Source: Lachnospiraceae bacterium (GTDB lineage: Bacteria > Bacillota > Clostridia > Lachnospirales > Lachnospiraceae). From it: a DNA stretch of 64,000 nucleotides. Under the pieces are notes generated by a model. That model was not told where the DNA came from and did not search any database. It worked only from the letters and a program-made list of their open reading frames with translations. The position numbers were made by a program, and so were the translations under genes. Positions 18,958-28,571 of the stretch are shown piece after piece; position 1 is the first letter of the stretch; each line of letters opens with the position of its first letter. The stretch spans positions 34,753 to 98,752 of the forward strand of contig NBBL01000010.1 in NCBI GenBank assembly GCA_002892395.1. Reading direction: 5' to 3'.

Positions 18958-19061
18958 TCTTGATCCGGCGTTTTCCCCCTCTGCAGCTTTGCAGGGAACC
19001 GGGAATCAACCTTACAATCTTCTTACGCTATCCCAAAGCCCCTTTCCTTAAAAGGAAAACT

Positions 19062-19070
19062 TGCTATAAT
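19062..19070 (+). promoter_or_regulatory. Extended -10 promoter for the secreted protein at 19101
   Basis: The sequence TGCTATAAT (19062-19070) is a perfect extended -10. No convincing -35 box is seen. Upstream, TTTCCTTAAAAGGAAA (from about 19043) is a palindrome that could be an operator. Confidence 0.6.
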
Positions 19071-19100
19071 AAGCGTAGACCAAAGGAAGGAGGGCTGATC

Positions 19101-19460
19101 ATGCGAATTTCAAAATTTTATCGTGTGTTCCTGCTCGCAGCAGTCCTTTCTCTCTCTCAGATGATTCCGGCTTTCGCGGCGCACAAGGTTCTTGACAGCA
19201 GCAGCTATGTTCTTTCTGAGACAGCAGAAGGTGCACATATCTGTACCGGAAAAGACGGCAAGGCGGTGACAGGCTGGATTGCGGACACCAACGGAAATCT
19301 CTATTACTACAAAAAGGGAGCCATGGATTTCGGATGGGATAAGATCATGGGGGAATGGTACTACTTTGATCCCGACACAGGAATCCTGGCTGTCAATACC
19401 AAGGTCTTAAACTATGAGGTTGATGAAGACGGAAAAATGGTCAAAATCCACGAGTGGTGA
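19101..19460 (+). CDS. Small secreted protein with cell-wall-binding-like repeats
   Basis: The 119-residue product starts at ATG 19101 behind AAGGAGGG. It has a signal peptide (basic MRISKFYR, hydrophobic core, cleavage after PAFAA, about residue 28) and then two short aromatic repeats, GWIADTNGNLYYYKKGAM and WDKIMGEWYYFDPDTGILAVN, of the choline/cell-wall-binding (CW) type. It has no catalytic domain, so it may simply coat the wall or act as a ligand. It converges on the larger repeat protein at 19523-20776, which shares the same repeat style. Confidence 0.85.
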   Translation: MRISKFYRVFLLAAVLSLSQMIPAFAAHKVLDSSSYVLSETAEGAHICTGKDGKAVTGWIADTNGNLYYYKKGAMDFGWDKIMGEWYYFDPDTGILAVNTKVLNYEVDEDGKMVKIHEW

Positions 19461-19498
19461 CCGCACCCCATGTTCCTGTCGATTTGTCTTCGCCCTTT

Positions 19499-19525
19499 GA
19501 GCTCGCACCGTCGAGCTCTTTTTTA
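19499..19525 (+). terminator. Rho-independent terminator
   Basis: Stem GAGCTCG (19499-19505) with CGAGCTC (19512-19518), a 6-nt loop, then TTTTTTATTTT. It ends the plus-strand gene at 19101-19460 and overlaps the end of the convergent minus gene. Confidence 0.85.
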
Positions 19526-20776
19526 TTTTCTCCAAATGCCGTTTTCATCTACAAAAAAAGTCCCGATCACTGTATTTCTGGCCATCTTCCCGCTATTCTC
19601 ATCAAAATAAAACCATGCTCCGTTCACCTCTGTCCACCCGGCGGCCCGCTGTCCCAAAGAATTGACAAACCAAGTGGAATCGCCCTGGGTTAGAAATCGG
19701 TTCTCTGCCATGACACCGTAATCCGCCGCGGAAGCATCCTCCTTCAGATAATACCAGCGTTCATTCACATTCTGCCAGCCGGTCAGCATCGCTCCGGAGG
19801 GACCCAGATAATACCAACCTGAGGCGGTCTTAACCCAGCCAGTCTGCATTTTCCCATTTGCGTCAAAATAGTACCATGCTCCCAGCACCGATTCCCATCC
19901 GTTTTTCTTCCATGACTGATCCGGGAAGCGATAGTACCACGTGCCGTTCTGATTGATCCATCCCACCGCTCCCGTTTTCAACATCTCTTCTTCGCCCTCG
20001 GAGGTGCTGTCCCAAATGGCGCCGGAGCCATCTGACACCTGCGCTTGCGCCAGGCTGTATGCCTCCGACTCCTCCCACTTTGACTGCTTTCCGGAGCGCT
20101 GCTCTTCTTCCGTGTGGGCGACGGTACGAACCATGAAACGGTACTGCCCGGCCCGGGTCATATAGGGATAAAAATTGTAGGAGGTTCCGGCATAGTCACG
20201 AACCCGCTTAATCACACCTTCGCCTCGCTTTAAAATCAACTCATAATAGCCGCTTCCGCCGTCTGCCTCTGTCCAGCTCCCGAGACCGATGGCGCCCTGC
20301 TGCCACCTTACATCCTCCGGTGCCTCAAACACGCCCCTGACACCGGAAAGACGCAGCGTAACAGAGAGTCTCCCCGAAGAGCGGCTCACACTGGTCACCT
20401 CCGCATCGCTCCCTCTGAGCCTGACGTCTTCTTTGCCAAAGCCTCTTTTAAACATGCGCTGGTCGTCCAGCGGTTCCAGCACTGTCCTGATTTGAATTTC
20501 CCGGCCCACCGAAAGGTCTCTTGCCTTTCCGGCAGTAATTCTCGCGGATTCCAGTGCGTATTGCTCGGAGTTAACCCAAACTCCAATTTCCCCGTCTGCC
20601 GGCTCCCCCTCCACCAGATCATTCCGGCTGAGGGAATCTCCTGCTCGCACCCTGCTTTTTACATAAATCGTGACGCTGCCAATCTGTTTCCTTTCGGCTC
20701 CATATGCCGGTACCCATAGGAAGCAGGCAAACACAAGCGCTGCCATCAGTAACACCCGGTATCCATTTCGTCTCAT
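19523..20776 (-). CDS. Secreted cell-wall-binding repeat protein
   Basis: The 417-residue protein has an N-terminal signal peptide (MRRNGYRVLLMAALVFACF, cleaved near AYG-AE). A unique beta-rich region (about 30-245) follows that I cannot assign. From about 265 on come at least five aromatic cell-wall-binding repeats (for example GWINQNGTWYYR, GWESVLGAWYYFDANGKM, GWVKTASGWYYLGPSGAM, GWQNVNERWYYLKED, GWTEVNGAWFYFDENSGKM). The repeats are expected to hold it to the wall polymer. The unique region may sense or structure the surface; no enzyme motif is visible. It converges on the small repeat protein at 19101. Confidence 0.88.
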   Translation of the reverse strand: MRRNGYRVLLMAALVFACFLWVPAYGAERKQIGSVTIYVKSRVRAGDSLSRNDLVEGEPADGEIGVWVNSEQYALESARITAGKARDLSVGREIQIRTVLEPLDDQRMFKRGFGKEDVRLRGSDAEVTSVSRSSGRLSVTLRLSGVRGVFEAPEDVRWQQGAIGLGSWTEADGGSGYYELILKRGEGVIKRVRDYAGTSYNFYPYMTRAGQYRFMVRTVAHTEEEQRSGKQSKWEESEAYSLAQAQVSDGSGAIWDSTSEGEEEMLKTGAVGWINQNGTWYYRFPDQSWKKNGWESVLGAWYYFDANGKMQTGWVKTASGWYYLGPSGAMLTGWQNVNERWYYLKEDASAADYGVMAENRFLTQGDSTWFVNSLGQRAAGWTEVNGAWFYFDENSGKMARNTVIGTFFVDENGIWRK

Positions 20777-20847
20777 CCCTGGCTCCTTTCTATCCTCCTG
20801 TCATGATGGTAACACATCCAGCCGATGGAACCATAGTGATTTTTATC

Positions 20848-20883
20848 AAAAGGCGGCGGAGAATCTCTTCTCCGCCGCCTTTT
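20848..20883 (-). terminator. Terminator of the ribosomal-rpoA superoperon
   Basis: A long G+C-rich stem, AAAGGCGGCGGAGAA with TTCTCCGCCGCCTTT, closes on a 4-nt loop and is followed on the minus strand by TTTTGATAAAAA. It lies about 40 bp beyond the rplQ stop. Confidence 0.85.
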
Positions 20884-20920
20884 CTATTTCTGTCAGCTTC
20901 TGTGACCGAAATCACGCCCG

Positions 20921-21448
20921 TCAGATCAGCTCCAGTAAAACCTCCATTGCCGCATCGCCCTTTCTGAGACCAATCTTAACAATACGGGTATAACCGCCGT
21001 TACGTCCCTCATATTTCGGACCGTACTCATCAAAAAGCTTTGCCACCAGATCCACCTTCTTGGCTGCCTTTTTCCTTTTCGCTTCCACTTCTGTCACGTC
21101 GTAGAGCTTTGCAAGCATCTGGCGTCTGGCCACCATTCTGGAGGGCTTATCCTTCTTGATTTCCTTCTGCACCTCTTCGTAGACAACGACTCTCTTTCCG
21201 TCGCGCTCTTCCCTGATCCGCTTGCCGTTGGCATCCTTCTTCGGAACCTTCGCGGTGACGGTGACCGTTTCAAAATTATCCTTCTCCCGCACTGCAAGGG
21301 CGATCAACGGCTCTACGAGTCTGCGAACTTCCTTCGCTCTCGCCTCCGTGGTGACAATCTTGCCGTTGGCAATCAGTGCTGTCACCTGACTTCTGAGCAT
21401 TGCCTGTCTCACATCGCTCTTACGTCCGAGCTTTCTATACATAGCCAT
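20921..21448 (-). CDS. rplQ: Ribosomal protein L17 with lineage-type insertion
   Basis: L17 sits near the tunnel exit of the large subunit. The start [18 protein letters not shown] is at 21448 behind GGAGG; frames further upstream lack an RBS. The protein is 175 residues, against about 115-130 in most bacteria. The excess is a charged insertion after [16 protein letters not shown] (about residues 65-115, rich in K, R, E and D). The C-terminal family block [17 protein letters not shown] is intact. Similar long L17 proteins are known in Lachnospiraceae, so this is a lineage marker. Last gene of the superoperon, directly after rpoA. Confidence 0.97.
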   Translation of the reverse strand: MAMYRKLGRKSDVRQAMLRSQVTALIANGKIVTTEARAKEVRRLVEPLIALAVREKDNFETVTVTAKVPKKDANGKRIREERDGKRVVVYEEVQKEIKKDKPSRMVARRQMLAKLYDVTEVEAKRKKAAKKVDLVAKLFDEYGPKYEGRNGGYTRIVKIGLRKGDAAMEVLLELI

Positions 21449-21543
21449 ACGTACTTCCTCCGTTTTGGAGCGCGGCACGCGCATCTTCGGACTTATCGCG
21501 CCGCACATAGATAATGTGGCTCACATACATGAGCTGATTCTAA

Positions 21544-22509
21544 TTACAGGACCTCATCGCCCTGCTTCAGCTGAAGATCCAATTCGTTCAGCTTCTCAAG
21601 AACCTCATCCAGGGATTTCTTCCCCAGGTTTCTGACCTTCATCATGTCCTCAGGGCTCTTATTGATGAGTTCCTCCACCGTATTGATTCCGGCGCGCTTA
21701 AGGCAGTTATACGAACGAACGGAAAGCTCCAGCTCATCGATGTTCATCTCCAGAACCTTTTCCTTCTCGTCATTCTTTTTCTCTGACATCACTTCCACCT
21801 TGCCCGCGCTCTCGGAAAGGTCAATGAAGAGGCTCAGATGTTCGGACAGCACCTTTGCCGCAAGGCTCACCGCCTCATCCGGCGCCAGTGTCCCGTCAGT
21901 AAAGACATCCAGTGTAAGCTTATCGTAATCCGTCATCTGACCGACTCGGGTGTTTTCCACGTGCATGTTCACCCGCTCAACCGGCGTGTAGATCGAGTCC
22001 ACGGCAATGACGCCGATCGGAAGATCCTCTGTGGCCTTGTTTTTGTCTGCGCTCACATATCCCCGGCCATTGGTGATTGTCAATTCCGCGGCAAATTTTG
22101 CACTGCCGCCGGAAATGGTTGCAATCACCTGATCCTTATTTAAAATCTCAATGTCGGAATCGCACTGAATATCCGCTGCTGTCACCACGCCCTCGCCCTC
22201 AAAATCAATGTATGCCGTCTTCGGCTCATTGGAAGCCGCCAGATTCCGAATGCACAGGCTTTTGATATTCATCACAATTTCGGTCACATCCTCTTTGACA
22301 TGAGGAATGGAAGAAAACTCATGCAGAACACCGTCAATCTTCACCTGGCTCACTGCCGTACCGGGCAGAGACGACAGCATGATTCTTCTAAGCGAATTTC
22401 CGAGCGTCAGACCGTAGCCCCGCTCAAGCGGTTCACACACAAAGCGGCCAAACTTTTTGTCATCGGAGATCTCAACAATCTCAATGTTTGGTTTTTCAAA
22501 ATCGAACAA
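21544..22509 (-). CDS. rpoA: RNA polymerase alpha subunit
   Basis: The protein begins [13 protein letters not shown] and carries the alpha-NTD assembly motif [20 protein letters not shown]. It ends with the alpha-CTD ([37 protein letters not shown]) that binds UP elements and activators. The most likely start is TTG at 22509. The frame is open to an ATG at 22536, but the codons between (MKEVS) contain AAGGAGGT, which is the Shine-Dalgarno for the TTG, eight bases away. The start also matches the usual MFDFEKP N-terminus. 321 residues. It lies between rpsD and rplQ as usual. Confidence 0.97.
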   Translation of the reverse strand: MFDFEKPNIEIVEISDDKKFGRFVCEPLERGYGLTLGNSLRRIMLSSLPGTAVSQVKIDGVLHEFSSIPHVKEDVTEIVMNIKSLCIRNLAASNEPKTAYIDFEGEGVVTAADIQCDSDIEILNKDQVIATISGGSAKFAAELTITNGRGYVSADKNKATEDLPIGVIAVDSIYTPVERVNMHVENTRVGQMTDYDKLTLDVFTDGTLAPDEAVSLAAKVLSEHLSLFIDLSESAGKVEVMSEKKNDEKEKVLEMNIDELELSVRSYNCLKRAGINTVEELINKSPEDMMKVRNLGKKSLDEVLEKLNELDLQLKQGDEVL

Positions 22510-22569
22510 GAATGATACCTCCTTCATGTTGGCCAAACAAACAGCTTAAACTTCGGGTCACGGCAGACA

Positions 22570-23163
22570 TTACTTGGAGTACAACTCAACGATCTGCAGT
22601 TCGTCTACCGGTACATCAATCTCTTCGCGAGACGGAAGCGCCTTGACGGAGCCCTTCAGATTTTCTTTGTCGGACTCCAGCCACGCAGGAACAATACGGC
22701 CGGTTGTCATTTCCAGCACTTCCTTGTATCTCTCGGAGGTCTTTGCTCTCTCCTTGATTTCAATGGTGTCGCCCGCCTTGATCAGATAGGAAGGAATGTT
22801 CACAATCTTTCCGTTGACCAGAACGTGTCTGTGTCCCACAATCTGACGCGCTTCCTTTCTCGTTCTCGCAAATCCAAGGCGGAAGATCACGTTGTCCAGT
22901 CTGGACTCCAGCATAACCATCAGGTTCTCACCCACCTGACCCTTCATCCTGGATGCCTTCTCAAAATAGTTGCGGAACGGCTTCTCCAGCACGCCATAGA
23001 TAAACTTGGCCTTCTGCTTCTCTCTCAGCTGACTGCCGTATTCGCTCATCTTGCGGTTGGTTCTTTTCAATTCTCTGTTGGACTTCTTATCGATGCCGAG
23101 GAATCCAGGCTCAAGTCCGAGGGATCTGCATCTTTTAAGAACAGGAACTCTGTTAACTGCCAC
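22570..23163 (-). CDS. rpsD: Ribosomal protein S4
   Basis: S4 is a primary 16S rRNA-binding and assembly protein and often a repressor of its own operon. The start is GTG at 23163 behind AGGAGG. The 197 residues begin [20 protein letters not shown] and include the S4 RNA-binding domain ([38 protein letters not shown]). There are no zinc-finger cysteines at the N-terminus, so this is the C-minus form. It lies between rpsK and rpoA. Confidence 0.97.
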   Translation of the reverse strand: MAVNRVPVLKRCRSLGLEPGFLGIDKKSNRELKRTNRKMSEYGSQLREKQKAKFIYGVLEKPFRNYFEKASRMKGQVGENLMVMLESRLDNVIFRLGFARTRKEARQIVGHRHVLVNGKIVNIPSYLIKAGDTIEIKERAKTSERYKEVLEMTTGRIVPAWLESDKENLKGSVKALPSREEIDVPVDELQIVELYSK

Positions 23164-23180
23164 TGTATTCTACCTCCTGA

Positions 23181-23588
23181 TTATACTCTTCTACGCTTTG
23201 GCGGACGGCAGCCGTTATGCGGCACCGGGGTCACGTCTTTGATGCTGGTTACTTCAATTCCGCAGGCTGCAAGCGCGCGAATTGCGGCCTCACGGCCGGA
23301 ACCCGGACCCTTAACCATGACGTCGACATATTTTAATCCATGGATGATAGCTGCTTTTGCGGCAGTTTCTGCAGCCATAGAAGCTGCATACGGAGTAGAT
23401 TTCTTTGAACCTCTGAATCCCAGTCCACCCGCACTTGCCCAGGACAACGCATTGCCCTGAAGATCAGTCAAGGTAACAATGGTATTGTTAAACGAAGACT
23501 GAATGTGCGCCTGGCCGCGTTCAACGTTTTTCTTAACGCGCTTTTTAGCCGTGGCTTTTTTCGCGTTTGACATTTGCTGCTTTGCCAT
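23181..23588 (-). CDS. rpsK: Ribosomal protein S11
   Basis: S11 forms part of the platform of the small subunit near the mRNA exit. It has 135 residues with a basic N-terminal extension rich in A and K and the family core [34 protein letters not shown] and [17 protein letters not shown]. The order rpsM, rpsK, rpsD, rpoA is the standard alpha operon. Confidence 0.97.
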   Translation of the reverse strand: MAKQQMSNAKKATAKKRVKKNVERGQAHIQSSFNNTIVTLTDLQGNALSWASAGGLGFRGSKKSTPYAASMAAETAAKAAIIHGLKYVDVMVKGPGSGREAAIRALAACGIEVTSIKDVTPVPHNGCRPPKRRRV

Positions 23589-23680
23589 TAAACTAACCTA
23601 CTTTCTCGTTTACTTTGAAATGAATCCTTCGTTCCTGTTATTAAAACATACAACGTGATTCGATTCTGCGGTTACAAATA

Positions 23681-24049
23681 TTACTTCTTCTTGTTTGCAA
23701 CGGTCTTTCTCGGGCCTTTGCAGGTTCTTGCATTTGTCTTGGTCTTCTGACCACGGCAAGGCAAGCTCTTGCGATGACGAATTCCGCGGTAGCATCCGAT
23801 CTCTGTGAGCCGCTTAATATCCATGGCGACCTGTCTTCTGAGATCACCCTCCACGACCTGAGTCTCGGCAATTACTTCGGCAATGTTCTTTACTTCGTCA
23901 TCCGTGAGATCCTTCACTCTGGTGTTGGGATCCACTCCGGCCTGAGACAGAATTCTGCCAGAGCTCGGCAAACCAATCCCATAGATATAGGTAAGACCGA
24001 CCTCTACACGCTTCTCTCTCGGTAAATCAACGCCTGAAATACGAGCCAT
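23681..24049 (-). CDS. rpsM: Ribosomal protein S13
   Basis: S13 lies in the head of the small subunit and contacts the P-site tRNA and the large subunit. It has 122 residues, starts [20 protein letters not shown], and contains the helix-hairpin-helix zone [19 protein letters not shown] and the basic tail [20 protein letters not shown] 92-base gap follows before rpsK, larger than others in the operon, with nothing recognised in it. Confidence 0.97.
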   Translation of the reverse strand: MARISGVDLPREKRVEVGLTYIYGIGLPSSGRILSQAGVDPNTRVKDLTDDEVKNIAEVIAETQVVEGDLRRQVAMDIKRLTEIGCYRGIRHRKSLPCRGQKTKTNARTCKGPRKTVANKKK

Positions 24050-24085
24050 GTACTGCTTTCCTCCTTGTAGATTTCTGCTTGTGCC

Positions 24086-24199
24086 TTAGCCCTGTCTCTG
24101 CTTGTGCTTCGGGTTTTCACAGATGATTCGGATCGAACCTTTTCTCTTGATCACCTTGCACTTTTCGCACATGGGCTTGACTGAAGATCTGACTTTCAT
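24086..24199 (-). CDS. rpmJ: Ribosomal protein L36
   Basis: L36 is the 37-residue zinc-ribbon protein of the large subunit. It starts [20 protein letters not shown] and has the zinc ligands C-x2-C ... C ... H ([12 protein letters not shown]). The start is at 24199; the longer frame upstream has no RBS. Keeping all four ligands marks the zinc-dependent form. Confidence 0.96.
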   Translation of the reverse strand: MKVRSSVKPMCEKCKVIKRKGSIRIICENPKHKQRQG

Positions 24200-24294
24200 T
24201 GTGTGGTACTCCTTTCGACTGCCAATAAAGTCACCAAAACAGTATATCACCTGCATAAACCACATGCAAGCCATTATTTTGATGCGCCGGCAGA

Positions 24295-24513
24295 TTATTT
24301 ATTTCTCCAGGTGATTCTGCCCTTGTTCAAGTCATACGGAGACAACTCGACGGTCACCCTGTCACCCGGAAGGATACGGATGTAGTTCATGCGAAGCTTT
24401 CCGCTGATATGAGCAAGAATTTGATGTCCGTTCTCCAGTTCCACCTCAAACATCGCATTCGGCAGTTTTTCAATGACTTTTCCTTCTAGCTGAATTACAT
24501 CGGTTTTTGACAT
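24295..24513 (-). CDS. infA: Translation initiation factor IF-1
   Basis: IF-1 is a 72-residue OB-fold protein that blocks the ribosomal A site during initiation. The sequence [20 protein letters not shown] and [20 protein letters not shown] is typical. It follows map by 18 bases and precedes rpmJ, the normal Firmicutes order. Confidence 0.97.
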   Translation of the reverse strand: MSKTDVIQLEGKVIEKLPNAMFEVELENGHQILAHISGKLRMNYIRILPGDRVTVELSPYDLNKGRITWRNK

Positions 24514-24531
24514 TCTGAATCCTTTCGATCC

Positions 24532-25302
24532 TTAGCTCTCGCCTTGGGACGATCTGAGCGACAGGATCTCAGCCTCCCCCTCGGTGATCAATATGGTGTT
24601 TTCATAGTGCGCTGCCAGACTGCCGTCTCCGGTCGTGACGGTCCAACCGTCATCCCCCCAGCAGACTTCATAGCCGCCCAGCGTAATCATGGGCTCCAGT
24701 GCCAGCGTCATGCCCGGCTGCAGGCGGATTCCCTTCATTCGCATCCGGAAGTTCGGAACCTCCGGGTCCTCATGCATCTCCGTACCGATCCCATGCCCGA
24801 CCAGATCTCTCACTACGCCGTACCCACGGCTCTCAGCATAGCTTCCGATGGCCGCGCAGATATCATTCAGATGATTGCCGGCCCTCGCATGCTTCACACC
24901 CTCAAAAAACGACTCCCGGGTCACATCGATCAGCTTCCGGGCTTCCTCGGAGATCTCTCCCACTGCCCAGGTTCGCGCCGCATCGCTCTGCCAGCCCTTC
25001 CAAATCACGCCGGTATCCAGACTTACGATATCTCCCTCGCGAAGAATCCGCTTTTTTGACGGAATCCCATGTACAACCTCGTCATTGATTGAGACGCACA
25101 CACTGGCGGGAAAGTCGTTGTAACCAAGAAAAGAGGGAATGCAATCATACCCCCGAATCAACCGTTCGCAAATTCGATCAATTTCAAACGTTGTGATGCC
25201 GGGCTCCACCACCTTTTGCAACTCCTCATGTACCTTGGCAAGGATTTGCCCGGCCTCCCGCATCAGCTGTATCTCATGCTCCGATTTTACTGTTACCGCC
25301 AT
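24532..25302 (-). CDS. map: Methionine aminopeptidase, type I
   Basis: This enzyme removes the N-terminal methionine from new proteins with a two-metal centre. The 256 residues hold the expected ligands in order: SLDTGVIWKGWQSDAART (two Asp), VGHGIGTEMHEDPEVPNF (His), ALEPMITLGG (Glu) and HYENTILITEGEAEIL (Glu). No N-terminal zinc finger. Fifteen bases separate it from adk and 18 from infA. Confidence 0.96.
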   Translation of the reverse strand: MAVTVKSEHEIQLMREAGQILAKVHEELQKVVEPGITTFEIDRICERLIRGYDCIPSFLGYNDFPASVCVSINDEVVHGIPSKKRILREGDIVSLDTGVIWKGWQSDAARTWAVGEISEEARKLIDVTRESFFEGVKHARAGNHLNDICAAIGSYAESRGYGVVRDLVGHGIGTEMHEDPEVPNFRMRMKGIRLQPGMTLALEPMITLGGYEVCWGDDGWTVTTGDGSLAAHYENTILITEGEAEILSLRSSQGES

Positions 25303-25317
25303 TTTTTCACTCCTGAC

Positions 25318-25956
25318 TCAGAGAATCTCCCTGATTTCGGCAAAGACCTGATCCATGTTTTTTGTTCCGTCCACCTCATGCAGCACGCCTGCTGCCCGAT
25401 AGTATGCGATCAGCGGATAGGTGTGAGCGTGATACACCTCCAGCCGCGTCTTGACCGTCTCCGGTTTGTCGTCGTCCCGCAGCACCAGTTCATGTCCGCA
25501 GTGGTCGCAGATGTTTTCCAGCCGGGGCGGATGAAAACAGGTGTGATAGGTCGCCCCGCAGTGTAAGCAGGCTCTGCGTCCGCCCATTCTCAGCACAATA
25601 TCCTCATCCGGGACTTCAATATCAATGGCGGCGTCAATCGCCTCGCCCGTCCTGGAAAGCGCCTCGGTCAGACTCTCCGCCTGCGGGATGGTGCGCGGAA
25701 AGCCGTCCAGAACATAACCGTCCTTGCAGTCGGCCTCATGAATGCGATCCATCAGCATTCCCACCGTGATCTCGTCCGGAACCAGCGCTCCCTGATCCAT
25801 AAAGGCCTTTGCCTGTTGTCCCAGTTCTGTGCCGGCTTTGATGTTCGACCGGAAAATATCACCGGTGGAAATGTGAGGAATCCCGCAGGCTTCAGCAATT
25901 CGCTTTGCCTGCGTCCCTTTACCCGCGCCCGGTGCGCCCAGCATTACAATCTTCAT
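25318..25956 (-). CDS. adk: Adenylate kinase with zinc-binding LID
   Basis: Adenylate kinase converts ATP plus AMP to two ADP. It has 212 residues starting MKIVMLGAPGAGKGTQAKRI (P-loop), DGFPRTIPQAE for nucleotide contacts and a LID with a CxxC ... CxxC zinc knuckle (CLHCGATYH and ICDHCGHEL), the Gram-positive long form. The start at 25956 follows GGGAGG; the extra upstream codons of the frame are not used. It lies between secY and map. Confidence 0.97.
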   Translation of the reverse strand: MKIVMLGAPGAGKGTQAKRIAEACGIPHISTGDIFRSNIKAGTELGQQAKAFMDQGALVPDEITVGMLMDRIHEADCKDGYVLDGFPRTIPQAESLTEALSRTGEAIDAAIDIEVPDEDIVLRMGGRRACLHCGATYHTCFHPPRLENICDHCGHELVLRDDDKPETVKTRLEVYHAHTYPLIAYYRAAGVLHEVDGTKNMDQVFAEIREIL

Positions 25957-26031
25957 GGCATCCTCCCGTCTGATCGGAAGGCGATCCCGCATGACATCTC
26001 ACGCCGGATCCGCCTTCTTTTCTTTCTTTTT

Positions 26032-27363
26032 TCAGTCAACCAGAAATCCCTTGTAATTTCTCACCAGCATGCTCGACTCAACCGATTTGATCGTCTCCAA
26101 AATCACGCCGACGATGATGATCAGCGAATTTCCCGTAAAGGAGAGGCTGCTGATGCTGAACAATCCGGAAATCACCACCGGAACCACCGCAACGATGGTA
26201 AGACCGGTAGCCCCGAGGAAAATGACATAGCTCAAAAGCTTTGAAAGATAGTCACTGGTCGGGCGTCCCGGGCGAATTCCGGGAATAAAGCCGCCCGATT
26301 TTTTCATATTGTTTGCCACCTCCAGCGGATTAAAGGTAATCGAAGTGTAGAAGTAAGCAAACAACACAATCAGGACAATGTAGATCACCAAGCCGATGGA
26401 ATACACCGGGCGATCCGCCTTCAGCCAGTTTGAAGAATTCAGCATAGCCAGCAGCTTTCCCGGAACCGACATATAATCCACCGTAAAAAACTGGGCGATC
26501 ACAATCGGGAAGGACATCAGAGAGCTGGCAAAAATAACCGGAATGACGCCGGCGGTGTTGACCTTGAGCGGAATTTCCGCCGACTGTGTGCCTCCCATCA
26601 TCCGGCGTCCCTGCATTTTCGCAGTGTACTGCACCGGAATATGGCGCTCAGCATCACAGAGCAATACCACAAACACCACCATGAGCAGGATAGCTGCAAG
26701 GATGATAATCCCTGCAACCACCGCATTCGCCACCGACTTGCTGTTCACAATGAAGCGCTCCCAGAGCGTTCCCAGATCCGACGGAAGGGAGGAAATGATA
26801 TTGATCAGAAGAACAATGGAAATTCCGTTCCCAACGCCCTTTTCCGTAATTCTCTCCCCGACCCACATCAGAAACGCACTACCGGCCGTCATCGCAGCAA
26901 TCGACACGATTACGCTTTTCGGTCCAAAATGATACAGCAGACCCTGGGCGCCAAAGCCCACAGCCATGGCAATGGATTCGATGAGTGCCAAAGCAACCGT
27001 AAGGTACCGCGTGTAGCTCAGCATCTTTTTTCTTCCGTCCTCGCCTTCCCGCTGGAGCTCCTCCAGCTTCGGAATGGCGATGGTCATCAGCTCCATGATA
27101 ATGGAGGAGGTGATGTACGGTGTAATACTGAGTGCCAGCACGCTCATCTGCTCAAAGGAACCGCCCGTAATCGCGTTAAAAAATCCGAACGCGTTTCCGG
27201 TCGCCTGACGCTGCTGCTCAAAAAAGTTCTTAAGATACTCCGTGTCAACGCCGGGGATTGGCAAGTTGCTTCCAAAGCGGATCACAACCAACATCATAAA
27301 CGTGTATAGCAGACGATTACGAATGTCCTGAATCTTCAATGCGTTCTGGAGATTCTTCAGCAT
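26032..27363 (-). CDS. secY: Protein translocase channel subunit SecY
   Basis: SecY is the ten-helix channel of the Sec system. The 443-residue sequence starts MLKNLQNALKIQDIRNRLLY and includes GSNLPIPGVDTEYL, the plug/TM2 region ALSITPYITSSIIMELM, FNPLEVANNMKKSGGFIPGI (cytosolic loop contacting SecA and the ribosome) and a short C-terminus. It is in its usual place between rplO and adk, and works with the secDF product at the left edge. Confidence 0.97.
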   Translation of the reverse strand: MLKNLQNALKIQDIRNRLLYTFMMLVVIRFGSNLPIPGVDTEYLKNFFEQQRQATGNAFGFFNAITGGSFEQMSVLALSITPYITSSIIMELMTIAIPKLEELQREGEDGRKKMLSYTRYLTVALALIESIAMAVGFGAQGLLYHFGPKSVIVSIAAMTAGSAFLMWVGERITEKGVGNGISIVLLINIISSLPSDLGTLWERFIVNSKSVANAVVAGIIILAAILLMVVFVVLLCDAERHIPVQYTAKMQGRRMMGGTQSAEIPLKVNTAGVIPVIFASSLMSFPIVIAQFFTVDYMSVPGKLLAMLNSSNWLKADRPVYSIGLVIYIVLIVLFAYFYTSITFNPLEVANNMKKSGGFIPGIRPGRPTSDYLSKLLSYVIFLGATGLTIVAVVPVVISGLFSISSLSFTGNSLIIIVGVILETIKSVESSMLVRNYKGFLVD

Positions 27364-27365
27364 GG

Positions 27366-27806
27366 TCAGATCACCTCGCAGGTACCGCCTACCGCCTCAA
27401 TCTTAGCCTTTGCACTCTCGCTGAATGCGCTCACCTTGACCGTGAGCTTTTTTGTGAGCTCCCCATTTCCGAGGATCTTGATTCCATCGCGCGCGTTCGC
27501 GACCAAACCGGCCTGTTTCAAGGTCTCTGCGTTCACTTCGCTTCCCGCCTCAAATGTCTCCAGAAGATTTACATTGATTGCCACAATATCCTTCGTGTTG
27601 CGATTGGTAAATCCTCTCTTGGGAAGACGTCTGTACAGCGGCATCTGTCCGCCTTCAAACCCCAGTCTGGGAGCGCCGGAACGTGCCTTCTGACCCTTAT
27701 GTCCCTTACCGGCAGTCTTTCCGTTGCCGGATCCATGTCCGCGTCCGCGTCTGAAGTTGTCAGAATGCACGGAACCGCTGGCCGGCTTCAAATTAGATAA
27801 ATCCAT
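27366..27806 (-). CDS. rplO: Ribosomal protein L15
   Basis: L15 is a late-assembly protein of the large subunit. It has 146 residues, starts [12 protein letters not shown], and shows the glycine/arginine-rich extension [20 protein letters not shown] followed by [18 protein letters not shown]. The secY start lies three bases after its stop. The ATG at 27806 is chosen over one six codons upstream by the standard N-terminus. Confidence 0.97.
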   Translation of the reverse strand: MDLSNLKPASGSVHSDNFRRGRGHGSGNGKTAGKGHKGQKARSGAPRLGFEGGQMPLYRRLPKRGFTNRNTKDIVAINVNLLETFEAGSEVNAETLKQAGLVANARDGIKILGNGELTKKLTVKVSAFSESAKAKIEAVGGTCEVI

Positions 27807-27832
27807 GACTGCACCTCCAATCATCTTCTGCT

Positions 27833-28021
27833 TTATTCTTCGATTTCTTCGACTTTAACCAGATGTCTGACGTGCCAGACCATGCCGCGAACTGCGGCGT
27901 TATCCGGCATCGTAACCGTCTTATGCATCTTCTTCAGGCCAAGCGCGATCACCGTTGCCTTCTGCTTCGGAACGGCACCGATCGGGGACTTGACCAGAGT
28001 GATATTCAGCTTCTTAGCCAT
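27833..28021 (-). CDS. rpmD: Ribosomal protein L30
   Basis: L30 is a 62-residue large-subunit protein: [20 protein letters not shown], then [20 protein letters not shown]. The true start is at 28021, after the rpsE stop; the longer open frame upstream overlaps rpsE and is a shadow. It is acidic at the C-terminus (VKVEEIEE). Confidence 0.96.
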   Translation of the reverse strand: MAKKLNITLVKSPIGAVPKQKATVIALGLKKMHKTVTMPDNAAVRGMVWHVRHLVKVEEIEE

Positions 28022-28037
28022 TTTATTGTCCTCCCTC

Positions 28038-28553
28038 TCAGCCAATGATATCTTCCACGGACTTGCCGCGTCTCTTTGCGATTTCCTCCGGCGTGCGGAT
28101 TGCAGTGAGCCCCTCCAGTGTGGCAAGAACCACATTGGTCTTGTTGTTGGACCCCAGGGACTTGGTTCGAATGTTCTGAATTCCTGCCAATTCCACCACG
28201 GCGCGAACCGAACCGCCTGCAATAATACCGGTTCCTTCCGGCGCCCGCTTCATCAGCACAACTGCGCTGCCGAATCTTCCGGTGTAATCATGCGGAATGC
28301 TCTTATTTTCATCAATTGAGATGCTGACCACATTCTTGACCGCCGCTTCTTTTCCCTTGCGGATTGCCTCGGGAACCTCACCGGCCTTTCCGGTGCCGAC
28401 TCCGACTCTTCCCTTGCCGTCGCCGACCACCACCAGAGCGGAGAAGCGCATGGTACGACCGCCCTTGACGGTCTTGCTGACGCGCTTGATGGCCACTACT
28501 TTGTCGTTGAACTCAGAATTTTTCTGATCGTTTCTTTCGCGATTCATTGCCAT
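28038..28553 (-). CDS. rpsE: Ribosomal protein S5
   Basis: S5 lies near the decoding centre and mRNA entrance and affects accuracy. It has 171 residues with the double-stranded RNA-binding domain ([40 protein letters not shown]) and the C-terminal block [18 protein letters not shown]. Standard spc-operon position. Confidence 0.97.
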   Translation of the reverse strand: MAMNRERNDQKNSEFNDKVVAIKRVSKTVKGGRTMRFSALVVVGDGKGRVGVGTGKAGEVPEAIRKGKEAAVKNVVSISIDENKSIPHDYTGRFGSAVVLMKRAPEGTGIIAGGSVRAVVELAGIQNIRTKSLGSNNKTNVVLATLEGLTAIRTPEEIAKRRGKSVEDIIG

Positions 28554-28571
28554 TTGTCTATATTCCCCCTC

